64,000 nt of DNA from Branchiostoma floridae (lineage: Eukaryota; Chordata; Leptocardii; Amphioxiformes; Branchiostomatidae). The position numbers were made by a program, and so were the translations under genes. The stretch spans positions 16,009,052-16,073,051 of the forward strand of contig NC_049992.1 in the NCBI RefSeq assembly GCF_000003815.2, written 5' to 3'. Shown piece after piece: positions 12,346 to 24,200 of the stretch (the stretch's first letter is position 1; each line of letters starts with the position of its first letter). The notes beneath the pieces were generated by a model, which was not told where the DNA came from, did not search any database, and saw only the letters and a program-made list of their open reading frames with translations.

Positions 12346-13470
12346 AAGCGTAAATCATAACAATCTAGCATTGATAAAGCTCCAGATTCTCATTTGATGG
12401 TTTCCCACCATAGATAAAAACACCGCGTGCTGAGAGACTTTATTGATGATTGTTCAGAATGTAGGTAATCGTAACTTTTCAGGATGGTTAGTTATTCATG
12501 AGACTTTTGACAGTTTTATGGACCATGGCTGATGAAAACCCCATCATCTATTGGTTACAGCAAGATGAGAGCCAGGAAAACAACTCCAAAACTGGTTAGT
12601 GAGGAACTCACAAGTCTAGACTAGACAGCACTTCACCGGTCTTGGCGCCGGCAAGGATACACCATCGACCAGAGGTAAATCCCTGCCAAGATACTTAAGA
12701 TGTCAAAAATATACCCAATACCTTCTGAGCAAAACAGATCGAAATCTCTCAGCATTAACGAAACTCTACGGATAAGAGGAGACAAATGGTAGAAGTTTGG
12801 GGGATACCCACACGAGCATCTGCTTTCCCGAGATAAAACATCGCCCATCGTTTACGTGAACCCTGGTCTCCAAAACAGGACCTTTGTGACAAACGGCAGC
12901 ACTTCGGTTATGATTATGGGGTCAGAGAAGATTGGTGAGATTGCCTCTCGGGCTCACAGGTCAGCAATCAAGCCACGTCCCCGCCCAATAATGCAGCAGG
13001 AACCGCCGTTGTTACCGCAGCAGGTCGACCTCCGCGGACCCTGCAATGATTCTAGTGGTTTGCAGCGATGGGCGGATGGGGTATGATGCAAGAAGTGCAG
13101 CTTATAGAGGCTTACGTCTCACCAGGCATACAGATTGCTCCATCTATCATCGCATTCCCTGGTTGAAGAGTTTTTTTCCAAACCGACGCAAGGGCTAAAT
13201 CCCACCCACACATTCCCCTTGATGTTGGCTCAATTGGTGGGTCTGTGCTTCAAAGGGAAGCTGTTTGAGGTCTGTATCCAATCTTGACATTCGTGATATG
13301 ACATGCTCCCTGAAACTCTAAAACTTGATTAGCAAGCTGGCTTTTAAAGTTACTTTCTGACGTCGGTTGTCAAAGTGCAAAACAAGGCCTTTTCATGTCT
13401 TCTGATCTGTTGGATTTGATACCAAACCCGCATGACTCCAGATCCAGCTGGTTCAAGCTTTATACTGCAG
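12346..13470. other. No gene seen
   Basis: Short motif-free open frames only. An open frame at 12856-13086 is not flanked by convincing splice sites. Confidence 0.5.
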
Positions 13471-13477
13471 CAACGTG

Positions 13478-13645
13478 CGTAGTACAGTGGTTGGTGAACG
13501 TACCTCTGGACAAGGAATTTTCGAAAGTGTTAAGTCGAATCCTGACTGTGTCGCTCATCAGACATGCACTTTAAGTGTTGCAGTCTTCAGATCGGGACGT
13601 TAAACCGCGTCCAATGTCCATTGTGCTTGTCCTAAAGAGCTAGGG
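13478..13645 (+). mobile_element. tRNA-derived SINE, family 1
   Basis: An A-box-like tagtacagtggttggtgaacg is followed about 45 bp later by a B-box-like aagtcgaatcctgac, then a body with cttcagatcgggacgttaaac. This is the tRNA-head-plus-body layout of invertebrate SINEs. The tail is diverged. Confidence 0.65.
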
Positions 13646-14714
13646 GAATTTCTCGTACAACGAAGATGTAAATACCTTTTCATAACGTCTGTTTTCTAGC
13701 TGTGACAAACTGTTGAAGATTAGCGCATGCTTAATTTCAGCTACGAGATCACATTTTTACAGAATGGCTGACCGATGAAACCGGTCATGCTATTGCAATC
13801 TGATTGTCAATGAGGTATAGTTTTCCTGCATGAAACTGTTCGCACTTGAAGATGTAAATCGATTGTAGGATATATCACAAGGACTTCACTGAGCAGGCGC
13901 TGGAGATGAATGGAGCATTGCAGCATTTGAGCTTGAAAGGTAAAGCAACCCTTAAAGGCTTCTCGTTATCACCAAGTTCGAAAATCATCCGGAAGGTCAA
14001 GATGCTTATGCGTTGGCGTCTTTAAAAGATCGAATTGCTGACATAATCCAACCTTAGATATTCAATATGACCTAAGCATAACTTACCATTCTATCTATCT
14101 TCCATTTCAACACATATTCGGTGTACCATGTACTACAATACTTAGAATAAAAAATTTACATCTATCCCAATAACACACATCCACCCCACATACATACGAA
14201 TTTCTGGACAAGCCCTTTATTTTCATATATATCTCAATATCATTATACTATTTTGTACTCATAAATCATTGCAATATATCTCCTTCGCCGTATATTCTGA
14301 CAGAAAGTCCAATACACAGTCTGCCCTTTGCTCCACCATGCAATCCGATCTTTGCCCGATGACGTTCTTTCCACAAATTGCATTTTCTCTTACCATCTCT
14401 CATTCCACGGTTACGCGCAGAGCTATACATGGAGCACCAAAAGTCCGGGCAACGGTTCCTCAGGCATGTTATTCCATTCCTCCCAGTGTGGCAGTACACC
14501 CAATTTCAGCTCTAAATAACCAACTTAGGTAATTTTGCTGCTTGTATGCATCTAATGACTTTGAAAAATAGCCAAATGCCACTGTGTAAGAGCTTCATTA
14601 CGAAACATGCAAGGGGATTGATCACTTTCGTTAGGCAGCATAAGGCAAACTCCACACAAGGCCATGGCATTGATTAAGGTTTGATGACTCAATACTCTGC
14701 CGGGAAATGACTGG

Positions 14715-15055
14715 ATAAAGATACACAGGATGAAGTATCACATAGACGTTAAAGAACCCGCCACATGTGCGATGGTGCGGTGTGAGCGGTTCAAAACCTA
14801 CAGTACCTTGGCCGCACCTGGGGCAATCACTGTCGTATTGAGGTCATCTGAGTGGCGCCGAATGGCAGCTCGCTCCAGACACTTGCGACAGTCGTATTGA
14901 GGTCACCTGAGTGGCGCCGAATGGCAGCTCGCTCCAGACCCTTGCGATTTATCCCCGCCTATTGTAAGCTCCTCGCAATTCAGCCCCTGGCTGCAAAGAG
15001 TGAGTAGTCGGCCCACCCAATAACAAATAACAATAACAATAGACGACAGTGTAAC
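14715..15055 (+). mobile_element. SINE or LINE 3'-end fragment with AAC-rich tail
   Basis: The body contains cgttaaagaaccc, ggccgcacctggggcaatc and ggctgcaaagagtgagtagt, then an ataacaaataacaataacaa tail. These blocks resemble a common amphioxus short retroposon as I recall it. Inside, a 62-bp segment (gtcgtattgaggtcatctga to cagacacttgcga) is duplicated in tandem at 14831-14954. Confidence 0.6.
14831..14954 (+). repeat. 62-bp tandem duplication inside the retroposon
   Basis: gtcgtattgaggtcayctga...ctcgctccagac occurs twice in direct succession with two or three differences. Confidence 0.92.
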
Positions 15056-15059
15056 ACAA

Positions 15060-18000
15060 AATCCGCAAGACTACAAGACTACCCTTGTATTTCAGTTGGG
15101 GAAAAAATGAAATTTTGAAAACAGAAAAATGAGTTGTCTACATTCAATCCACTTGACAGCCGAGGTAGTATTGTTGGCCTATGTAGAAATTGAGAATATC
15201 AGCCAAAATCATGTCTATGATTACCAACAATCCCATTTAAGTTCATGTTGCGGATGAAAACTAGATAAAGGATTACTACAAGACCATCTGGTGCTCTCAT
15301 GTAGGATGAGTCTGGTATAGATGGCACCCAGTTCCATTATCTTTGTAACTATGGGATAGAAGCAGGTGTGCTCTGGTAACTTCATATGGGGCATTGAACT
15401 TGACTGTACGCAATTACGTACCCATCAACAGACTATGTGTCTTTTTCTTAGAGCCCTGTCATCTATTGTTGATAGCTTTGTATGTAGGAAATTGTTTTCC
15501 ACCGTATTAGCATTCTCTTAGTGATATGCCATATTTTTTTCGTGCATTGACGGTTCGATGACCTAGGCTGGTATTATATAGATTTAAATAGATTGAATAG
15601 ATTTGAATAGATTTAAAGAATGATTAGAAAAAATATGAGAGGACAGACAGGATTCTGTTTTATCTGCCCAACTTGCTATCGTAAAGTACTATGGCAGGGT
15701 GGATATAGCAGTGGTTAAGTGGCCAGTGCACACAATCCACTTGAATGTCTTTCTGTCACGCTATCTCTCCGTCTATTTATCAATTCATTTATTATTCATC
15801 CAAGCTCATTATAGGTTACTCTCTACTTATCAGTCTAAGTGTCTCGCATCTAGTTGCCCAAATATGTTTATCTACTCTTCCATCTATCTTCATTATGTGT
15901 CATCAGTGTACGTACTACGTGGTCCCTCCTTTATATCATCTATCGTACTTTGTTGAGCATGAGAGGCCATAATGTCAATAACAAATATACGAGTAGTGGA
16001 CAGTGAAGATTATCACTTTGCTGGAGGGACGCGATTTGACAAGAATGAACCTTATTCGCCAAGTGTCCGAATTCGATACCATTGCAACCTCAATAGGGAA
16101 ACGGCATGCAAGAATACACATTTGTATCTGCATTATTCCAAGGGTTCAGGGACGTGAATGTAAACATTCGCCGCGAGAGGCGTTGTCTGGACTATGTACT
16201 AGTATATGAAATTCAAAGGAACTTGTTTATGATACAGAAAAGAAAGGCAGGGGCGTCACTCCCGTGTCTTTATTGATACTAGGATGCTCTTTGGCTACCC
16301 TTTGGCTATGCGGCCTTTTCTGTCACCTTTATCCATTTCTATTCTACTTGGACCTTTCTAACCTTTGACGGTTCCCTGGAGGTGTTCCTGTAAAGTTTGT
16401 GCTTCACAGAGTTCCAGAATGGTCTGTGAAGTCCTGCGCGACGAATGTACAAAGATGCACGTCAGGGAGCCACAGAAACTAATGGGTACCTGACTACTCA
16501 CATACCCATCAGCCTTACAGTGGCTGGTCTAATGGTTATTCCATTTGAACAGGGAACCGGGACGTCAGCCTAGGGACTGGTTCCAAGGACATTTCAAGTG
16601 AAATGAAAGCAAAGAGGGACAAAAAATTCTTGACTTTGGAAATGGAATTCTTTGAGAAGCCGCCAAAGTGTCGTACCTGAAGTTTCTGTAATTCTAAGCA
16701 TGTCTTGAATCACACCACCGTGTATGCGATTCTGTTTGCCTGAAACATGCCTACCTAGCTCTAGCAGCAACAAGAGGTAGTAATGTTGTTTGAGTCACTC
16801 TGGCCCTGGCCTTGTACATGCTGGGCCATTGACCTGTCGTTTAAAGATGACCTAGAAGATTCCTTGGCCATAATGTTGAATATGGACACTTAACCATAAA
16901 GAATGCAACTCGTGAAGAGTTTGCTTACCGTCCAGTGGCGTTGTCAAGTGCAAGAATCCATAAAACTCCATTCTGACGGCGGTGCGTATGTCCAAAGTAC
17001 TGTCTATAACATCAAATGGATATCATCCAGACATTCCTTTATACCCTACACTTACACACGCCGTTAATCGAAAGCTTTATGTGAAGTATTTTACGCGGAG
17101 AAGATATTAACGGCTTTCAGATCTCGTATCACATTTTTTGTATAATCGCAAATGATATCTCAGGGCGTAAAACCCTCTTCTCTCCTAGTCCTTCATTAGC
17201 TGAATTTAGCTTCGATTTTAGACATATTCAGGTCAGCAGTACTAGTGTTCCGATGCCCCCCGGTGCTTTAATGCTGTACGGTCAGATGAGATAAGTGCAG
17301 TAAGATCACCTCGAAGAATACAAATGGTCGACACTGACAGTGACCAACCATTTCCCGATACTAATCACGCCCTAAAACAGATCTTTGTACCTAATGTACG
17401 CTGGGCACGTAGGATTTCAGATATTGACTGATAGATTCCACGTAACACTCCTTGGATTAAAGCTGCTATTAGAATGTGACATGATTGTGCGAGCTAAAGT
17501 ATGCACGCAACTAATGGACAATGTGATAAAACATTAAATAATTCTACGTTCTGAGCAATACCATATCAACTGAGTCTCCTGTTTTGACAAATTTGATATG
17601 CCAAATACTGGATATTCTACTCCCTGCCTCAGTATACATTTTCTGGAAAAATGGATGGGACGCGTGGCCCCCAGCAACTAAGCAATTACTTCGCTGACAC
17701 AAATGGGAAAGTTCCGTGCGATATAATAGATGTCAGAGTTACCAGTGGGAACTTAGGCGAGACTTTGCCTTGCGGACCTCCGCATCTGTCAATGACCGGT
17801 GCGCTGCCAGCATCGCTTCGTGAGTTCTAACAATAGTTCTAAAATCTCACGTGAGGATTCTTGATCGATTTGCCGATATGGATCGACCAGCGATCATTCA
17901 CAAATTGCAGCTCGCGAATTCCAGCCATATGTGCCGTAGATCTTCGGAGCAAAGATTGAAGATTTGTGAGCGATGACGTCGATCGTTCCCTCTGGTGTGA

Positions 18001-18315
18001 TTAACAATGAGCAATGGGCATCAACCTGGTAACACAGGTCAATTAAGAAACAGACAGGGCCGTCATTAAAAGTAAGAGGAAATAGTAACATCATTAGGTC
18101 TGTGAAGTGCTCATTAGCCTATGCGGGCGTTGTTCAGGTATCGATGGCAGTAGGGACATATTCATATAAGGGGGCATACAGGATAATGCAATATAGACAT
18201 GGCGTCTGAAAACGCAGAGTTAAAAAAAGTTGCTAAAACACAAATTTATGATATGTTGCGTTTCAAGGTATCAGAACGTTTCGGCGCCTGGTCAATACTA
18301 TAGTTCGGCCACCGG
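15060..18315. other. No gene seen
   Basis: About 3.2 kb with only short open frames. A short imperfect repeat of 'atagattt' units lies at 15585-15620. I see no mobile-element ends. Confidence 0.55.
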
Positions 18316-18318
18316 TTA

Positions 18319-18550
18319 TACCCCTGTCACATTTGGCGATAATCGATCCGACGACGATTCTGCGGCAATCGCCCGATCCTCGCCTATGATAATGACTTAA
18401 TTGCACAACAATTGTACAAGGTACAAAATATGGCTTATATGTGACAAGGACGGGTTTCAGGTGAAAAATACGCGCAACCCTCTGTCGATCTTAAATATGA
18501 CCGATCTTCCACCGATACGCCCGAAGATCGTGGATAATGTGACAGGGGTA
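18319..18550 (+). mobile_element. PIF/Harbinger-like MITE
   Basis: It is 232 bp flanked by TTA on both sides (18316-18318 and 18551-18553). The terminal repeats are TACCCCTGTCACATT and its exact reverse complement. A 3-bp TTA duplication points to the PIF/Harbinger superfamily. Inside, at about 18399-18435, is a ttgcacaacaattgtacaag block also found at 52292, possibly a nested LINE 3' fragment. Confidence 0.85.
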
Positions 18551-18559
18551 TTAGGACAG

Positions 18560-20399
18560 TTCAGGCGCGGTCACATAGGTCGTGCGAACGTCCTACGATC
18601 GCTAAATTAATCTTAAACTGTTTTTAAATTTTGAAGGACAACACGTACGTCTCCTGCAAAGTTAGACGGTCTTGGTACACAAAATTATGTTTTATATTAA
18701 ATCCGTGTCGATGGCTGGTTCTGTCACAGCCTGCTTGAAAATCCTGTAGCATCAAAATCGTGCGACGATCGCACGACCTATTTGACTCCGTCCTTACGCG
18801 CGCGCGATACGTCAGACAACCGCATTTCAAAACTCGTAACTTAGTAGTCACACGACACACTCACATGCGAGAGTATCCCTACAAGAACGTACTTTTCATT
18901 CCTGCCTATTACTGATAAATGAACCTTCACTTAATCATTTAACTTCTCCCAATTCACGTCTCCTTTCTGTATTCGGTAATGGTTATAAACCCCTCCCCAG
19001 GTACAAGTCCTAATTAAACCTACCGTCTATATATAATGATGAATTGTACATGGTACCAATTGACCTGAATAGAAGGAAATTAAGTGGATATCCACATTCA
19101 AATAAATCTAGCTCTCAACATGCACAGTTTTCACTTTTTATTTATGTTCTTTTGCGAACTTTAGGGCAACTTTAAATGCTACTCGTATGGATTTTGATCA
19201 CGTCCCTCATAGGTCAAAATAATTTGTTCAGTAAAGATTAAGCAAGTTCGCGACTGTCGTGTTATGAGTATGCCATTAAGTAAAAAAGGACAGTAATTTC
19301 GCGAAAAAAAATATGGCCGAACTTGCAAGGACGTGCTATGCAATCTTGCTGACATTTAAAAACTCCATAGACCACCAGAACTGTAGAAAAGACCACAATT
19401 ACCCACATTCTTCTCACACTAAGAACGTCTATTCTTAGGTGCTAAACAAAAGCAATGCCAAGCAAAATCTGAATACAAGTCATATGTTAGCTAGCAAGAC
19501 GGAAACTCTTACAAAAGAATCGTATTTGATAGCCCCAAGCAGAATAGCCCGTGACAGTAAAACATAGCCCGATGACGTACACGTCCAATGAAATATACAT
19601 AAGGCTTTACGTTTGTAATGCTATGAGTATTTAATGGCACACTCAAACGAGGCGGTAAATGGCAGTGTTCTCAGGACGTCTAATGTTGTATTGCGGTCCA
19701 GCACGAGGCATTATATCATCCTAGCCATTCCCAAGTCGCTAAACCCTCGAGGCTTGTTTTTGAACGAGTCGTGTATTCCTCACGGTTGATCCGTTTATCC
19801 CATTTGATGTGGCCGCGTAATGAAGCCATCACCACACGTGAAGAAAAGAGTACCGTAAACTGGTAATGACTTTCCTTTCCCAGGGGCAGACTTAAATCAT
19901 GTTTTCAATTCAAACGGCGTTAAGAGGACAGTGATAAAGATTAGAAGATTTTCCACTCGGAACAAGAGATCTCTTTTGTGTCCATTAATGAGAAAATACT
20001 ATCTCTCCAGTGTTAGAATTTTAATGCCACGCTAGTGAAAAAATACCATGATTGTTTCCTTTTTTATCACAAATTGCACGAAGAAAGACAACTATATAAG
20101 CCCGTGTTAACAACATTGTTAAAGTTTACTCAAACTGATGTGACTAAACGTTACTAGGACGACTGTCCCTGTTGTTTATTGCGTAGATCGTTTCTATTAT
20201 TGTTGAGGATAGAACTTGGCTAACAGTTTATAATGCTGTAACTACAGGTCACAATACAGAGGATTGATGTGCTTGAAATTGGATAACTCTAGAAAGTAAT
20301 AAGACGTTACAGTAAACGGTTTGTGACAAGAACATTGCGTTAAAATGTAATTATAGAACTTGGCAGCCGAAGAGTCATTGGTCAAATGGCGTTTCTGTA
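18560..20399. other. No gene seen
   Basis: Short motif-free open frames. A small palindrome with gcaagttcg and cgaacttgc spans about 19245-19330, possibly a tiny MITE remnant. Confidence 0.5.
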
Positions 20400-20400
20400 C

Positions 20401-20636
20401 AGGTGGTATCTCACTGCACTTTTGGCACCGGTGCGGCACTGCATTTCTCAATGAATTTCAGAGATAAAGAACGAATTGTCTAAGGTTCTGTGTATTTTGT
20501 TATCTTCTAAGTCATGCTTTTACGTATTACGCAATGTTTAAATTATAACAAATCGGCGAAAATAACACAACGGTGCCACAGTGAACGAACCTCGCAGTGC
20601 CGCACCGGTACCCCAAGTGCAGTGAGATAACTCCTT
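20401..20636 (+). mobile_element. MITE family D, copy 1
   Basis: The terminal repeats are about 40 bp: aggtggtatctcactgcact on the left and, reversed, aaggagttatctcactgcac on the right, each followed by accggtgcggcactg. The interior has tttcagagataaagaa and cttttacgtattacgcaat, shared with the copy at 39359-39556. Confidence 0.85.
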
Positions 20637-20855
20637 GAGTGAGTTGACAGCAATGTGAAAGGTATATGATGAAGACATCTACATTCGAGGGTTGATTTTT
20701 CATCCAAACTCTACGGTCATGTCCAGAACCATGGTATTGGTTCCTGTTAGATTACAGAGTACCTACACTGTCAATCCTTCACACAGGTGGTCCTCGCACG
20801 AGAATAGGTTCCCTAGCGTTAGATGAAGCCCATTAATACATGTGGATACCCCTGG

Positions 20856-21062
20856 CGCCCGCAACAAATCCACGTTTTCTCCACTACACGTGCTCAAAAT
20901 ACAGGACGATGAGAGGCCTAAGCCTACTTGCTCCCATACTACCTTCCCGGAAGATTCCCGGAAGACCTCATGTAAAGCTGAGAAAACTAGAAACCCTCCC
21001 GCCAGAGTTATATGGTCCCAGTGGTCTTTCTAATCGGATTTCAAACATTCTTATCGTATTCC
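20856..21062 (+). repeat. Diverged repeat F, copy 1
   Basis: It aligns loosely and in the same orientation with 31290-31480: aaagctgag, ctcccgccagag, tggtcccagtggtcttt and aacattctt. The flanks do not align. Confidence 0.45.
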
Positions 21063-21521
21063 AGAGTGAAATAAGGAAGTGAAGAATTCTTTAAAAGCCA
21101 ATTCCCTGTACTTAGGACGTGCTTCTTGGCGGTATTAGTCAACAATGAAGATGCAAGAGGTACCGGCTAGAATTAGTTATAAAAAATCTGCTGTAGAAAA
21201 ACGGAGTAGGTAATACAGACTTCGTTAAGAAGTGTTGCAATTCCTTCTTTAATATTTATTCACAAATATGTAGCCTATATGTAGGCCAGAAATGCATAGC
21301 AACATTTCCTGGTAAGATACGCTGCCATGCAACACCACTTAATTAAGTCACAATAACATCCACCATCCAAAATCTAGGCGATAATATTGCGTCAATTAGA
21401 AATAAATGTAAAATAGCTCTCCGAACACATGCACCACACACTTAGCTAAGTTAAGCAATACACTGTTTATTCCAGTTAAAAGGAATGTGAAAGGGGACAA
21501 TAATGGTGAAGCAGAGCTATT

Positions 21522-21552
21522 ACGGGAGAGAGAGAGAGAGAGAGAGAGAGAA
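21522..21552 (+). repeat. (GA)n microsatellite
   Basis: About 14 GA units lie just outside the foldback element (about 90 bp from its left duplication). Confidence 0.95.
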
Positions 21553-21642
21553 GGGTTTATCATTTCACAACCAACTTGCGGCTCGAAAGCCGAATTATCA
21601 GGCTTGTTTACATCGAGTATCGCACCTTATTGCTACTCACAA

Positions 21643-21650
21643 GAACATAT
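21643..21650 (+). repeat. Left 8-bp target-site duplication of foldback element
   Basis: GAACATAT lies directly against the first base of the left terminal repeat. The identical octamer follows the right terminus at 30314-30321. Confidence 0.92.
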
Positions 21651-21669
21651 GGCAGATGTTTCGTGTAAG

Positions 21670-22110
21670 ACATCACGAAATCGCCGGCAAGCGCAGCCAG
21701 GCTTGCTGGGGTCTGTCGGGGTCAATGCCCGATCGCGCCGTCCATGTGTACGCTACATCATCACGATGTACGCGTCGATAACGTCACGAATTGTCGGCAA
21801 GCGCAGCCAGGGATACGGGGGCCTGTCGGGGCCCGTGCCCGATCGCGCCGTCCATGAGTACGCTACATCATCACGATGTACGCGTCGATAACGTCACGAA
21901 TTGTCGGCAAGCGCAGCCAGGGATACGGGGGCCTGTCGGGGCCCGTGCCCGATCGCGCCGTCCATGAGTACGCTACATCATCACGATGTACGCGTCGATA
22001 ACGTCACGACAATGTCGGCAAGCGCAGCCAGGGATGCGGGGCCTATCAAGGTACATGCCCGATCGCGCAGTACATGTGAAAGGCGCATCATCGCGTATAA
22101 AATGTTGTGC
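21670..22110 (+). repeat. Left outer tandem array, four 110-bp units
   Basis: Units begin with acatcacgaa or acgtcacgaa at 21670, 21781, 21891 and 22001, so the period is 110-111 bp. The units are GC- and CpG-rich (gcaagcgcagcc, cccgatcgcgccgtccatg), in contrast with the AT-rich flanks. The two middle units are nearly identical. The outermost and innermost are more diverged, which is the usual edge effect of unequal exchange. The last unit grades into the inner array. Confidence 0.93.
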
Positions 22111-22119
22111 ATGGCCGTT

Positions 22120-24200
22120 CCTACTGGTGTATTACACTATACATGTGATCTGAAATGCCCTGTAGTATTGTAGCAGGTCTTGCCGCTACAAGGGTATCGG
22201 GGCATGCCACTGCTCGTGTGCGGGATGACCTGGGCTTTCAGCCGTATAAGATATTGTGCATGGTTGATCGTTTCGACTGGTGTGACATTATACGGAAGGT
22301 CTAAAATGTCCTGTAGTATTGTAGTAAATCTTGCCGCTGTGAGGCTAGCGGGGTACACCGCTGCTCACGTACGGGGCGACCTGGCCTTTCATGCCGTAAA
22401 AGATATTGAGGTTGACCGTTTCTACTGATGTATTACATTATACGAATGGTCTGTAATGCACTGTAGTAGTGTAGTATTGTAGTAGGTCTTGCCGCTACGA
22501 GGGTAGCGGGGCACGCCACTACTGGTGTACGGGACGACCTGGCCGTTCATACCGTAAAAGATATTGAGGTTGACCGTTCCTACTGATGAATTACATTATA
22601 CGGATGGTCTGAAATGCCCTGTAGTAGTGTAGTATTGTAGTAAGTCTTTCCGCTACAAGGGTATTTGGGTACACCGCTGCTCACGTACGGGGCGACCTGG
22701 CCTTTCCTGCCGTAAAAGATATTGAGGTTGACCGTTTCTACTGATGTATCACATTATACGAATGGTCTGAAATGCTCTGTAGTAGTGTAGTATTGTAGTA
22801 GGTCTTGCCGCTACGAGGGTAGCGGGGTACACCGCTGCTCACGTACGGGGCGACCTGACCTTTTATGCCGTAAAAGATATTGTGCTTGACCATTTCTACT
22901 GGTGTATTACATTTTACAGATGGTCTGAAACGTCCTGTAGTATTGTAGTATTTTAGTAGGTTTTGCCACTACAAGGGTATCGGGGCATGCCACTTATTGT
23001 GTACGGGACTACCTGGCCTTTTAGCCGTAAACGATATTGTGGTTGCTGTTTCAACTGGTGTGACATTATACGGAAGGACTAAAATGCCCTGTAGTATTGT
23101 AGTATTGTAGTAAGTCTTACCGCTACAAGGGTATCGGGGTACACCGCTGCTCACGTACGGGGTGACCTGGCCTTTCATGCCGTAAAAGATATTGAGGTTG
23201 ACCGTTTCTACTGATATCACGATTACATTATACGAATGGTCAGAAATGCCCTGTAGTAGTGTAGTATTGTAGTAGGTCTTGCCGCTACGAGGGTAGCGGG
23301 GCACGCCACTACTAGTGTACGGGACGACCTGGCCTTTCATGCCGTAAAAGATATTGAGGTTGACCGTTTCTACTGAATCATGATGTATTACATTATACGT
23401 ATGGTCTGAAATGCCCTGTAGTAGTGTAGTATTGTAGTAGGTCTTGCCGCTACGAGGGCAGCGGGGCACGCCACTGCTGGTGTACGGGACGACCTGGCCT
23501 TTCATGCCGTGAAAGATATTGAGGTTGACCGTTTCTACTGATGTATTACATTATACGGATGGTCTGAAATGCCCTGTAGTAGTGTAGTATTGTAGTAGGT
23601 CTTGCCGCTACGAGGGTAGCGGGACACGCCACTGCTGGTGTACGGGACGACCTGGCCTTTCATGCCGTAAAAGATATTGAGGTTTACCGTTCCTACTGAT
23701 GTATTACATTATACGAATGGTCTGAAATGCCCTGTAGTAGTGTAGTATTGTAGTAAGTCTTACTGCTACAAGGGTATCGGGGTACACCGCTGCTCACGTA
23801 CGGGACGACCTGGCCTTTCATGCCGTAAAAGATATTGAGGTTGACCGTTTCTACTTAATTTATGATGTATTACATTATACGTATGGTCTGAAATGCCATG
23901 TAGTAGTGTAGTATTGTAGTAGGTCTTGCCGCTACGAGGGTAGCGGGGCACGCCACTGCTGGTGTACGGGACGATCTGGCCTTTCATGCCGTAAAAGATA
24001 TTGAGGTTGACCGTTCCTACTGATGTATTACATTATACGGATGGTCTGAAATGCCCTGTAGTAGTGTAGTATCGTAGTAGGTCTTGCCGCTACGAGGGTA
24101 GCGGGACACGCCACTGCTGGTGTACGGGACGACCTGGCCTTTCATGTATTGTAGTAGGTCTTGCCACAAGGGTGTCGGGGTATGCCACTCCTCGGAACTT
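22120..24200 (+). repeat. Left inner tandem array, about 14 units of about 158 bp
   Basis: The landmark ggtcttgccgct recurs near 22177, 22328, 22486, 22644, 22802, 22960, 23114, 23277, 23441, 23599, 23757, 23922, 24081 and, truncated, 24157. Spacings are 151-165 bp, most often 158. Two unit subtypes can be told apart: 'ctgatgtattacattatacg' and 'actggtgtgacattatacgg'. The left arm is dominated by the first. The final copy is cut short where the spacer begins. Confidence 0.93.

Noticed and set aside
22120-24200. CRISPR-like reading of the regular repeats
   Set aside because: Units are about 158 bp with no short repeat plus variable spacer pattern, and the genome is eukaryotic with introns.
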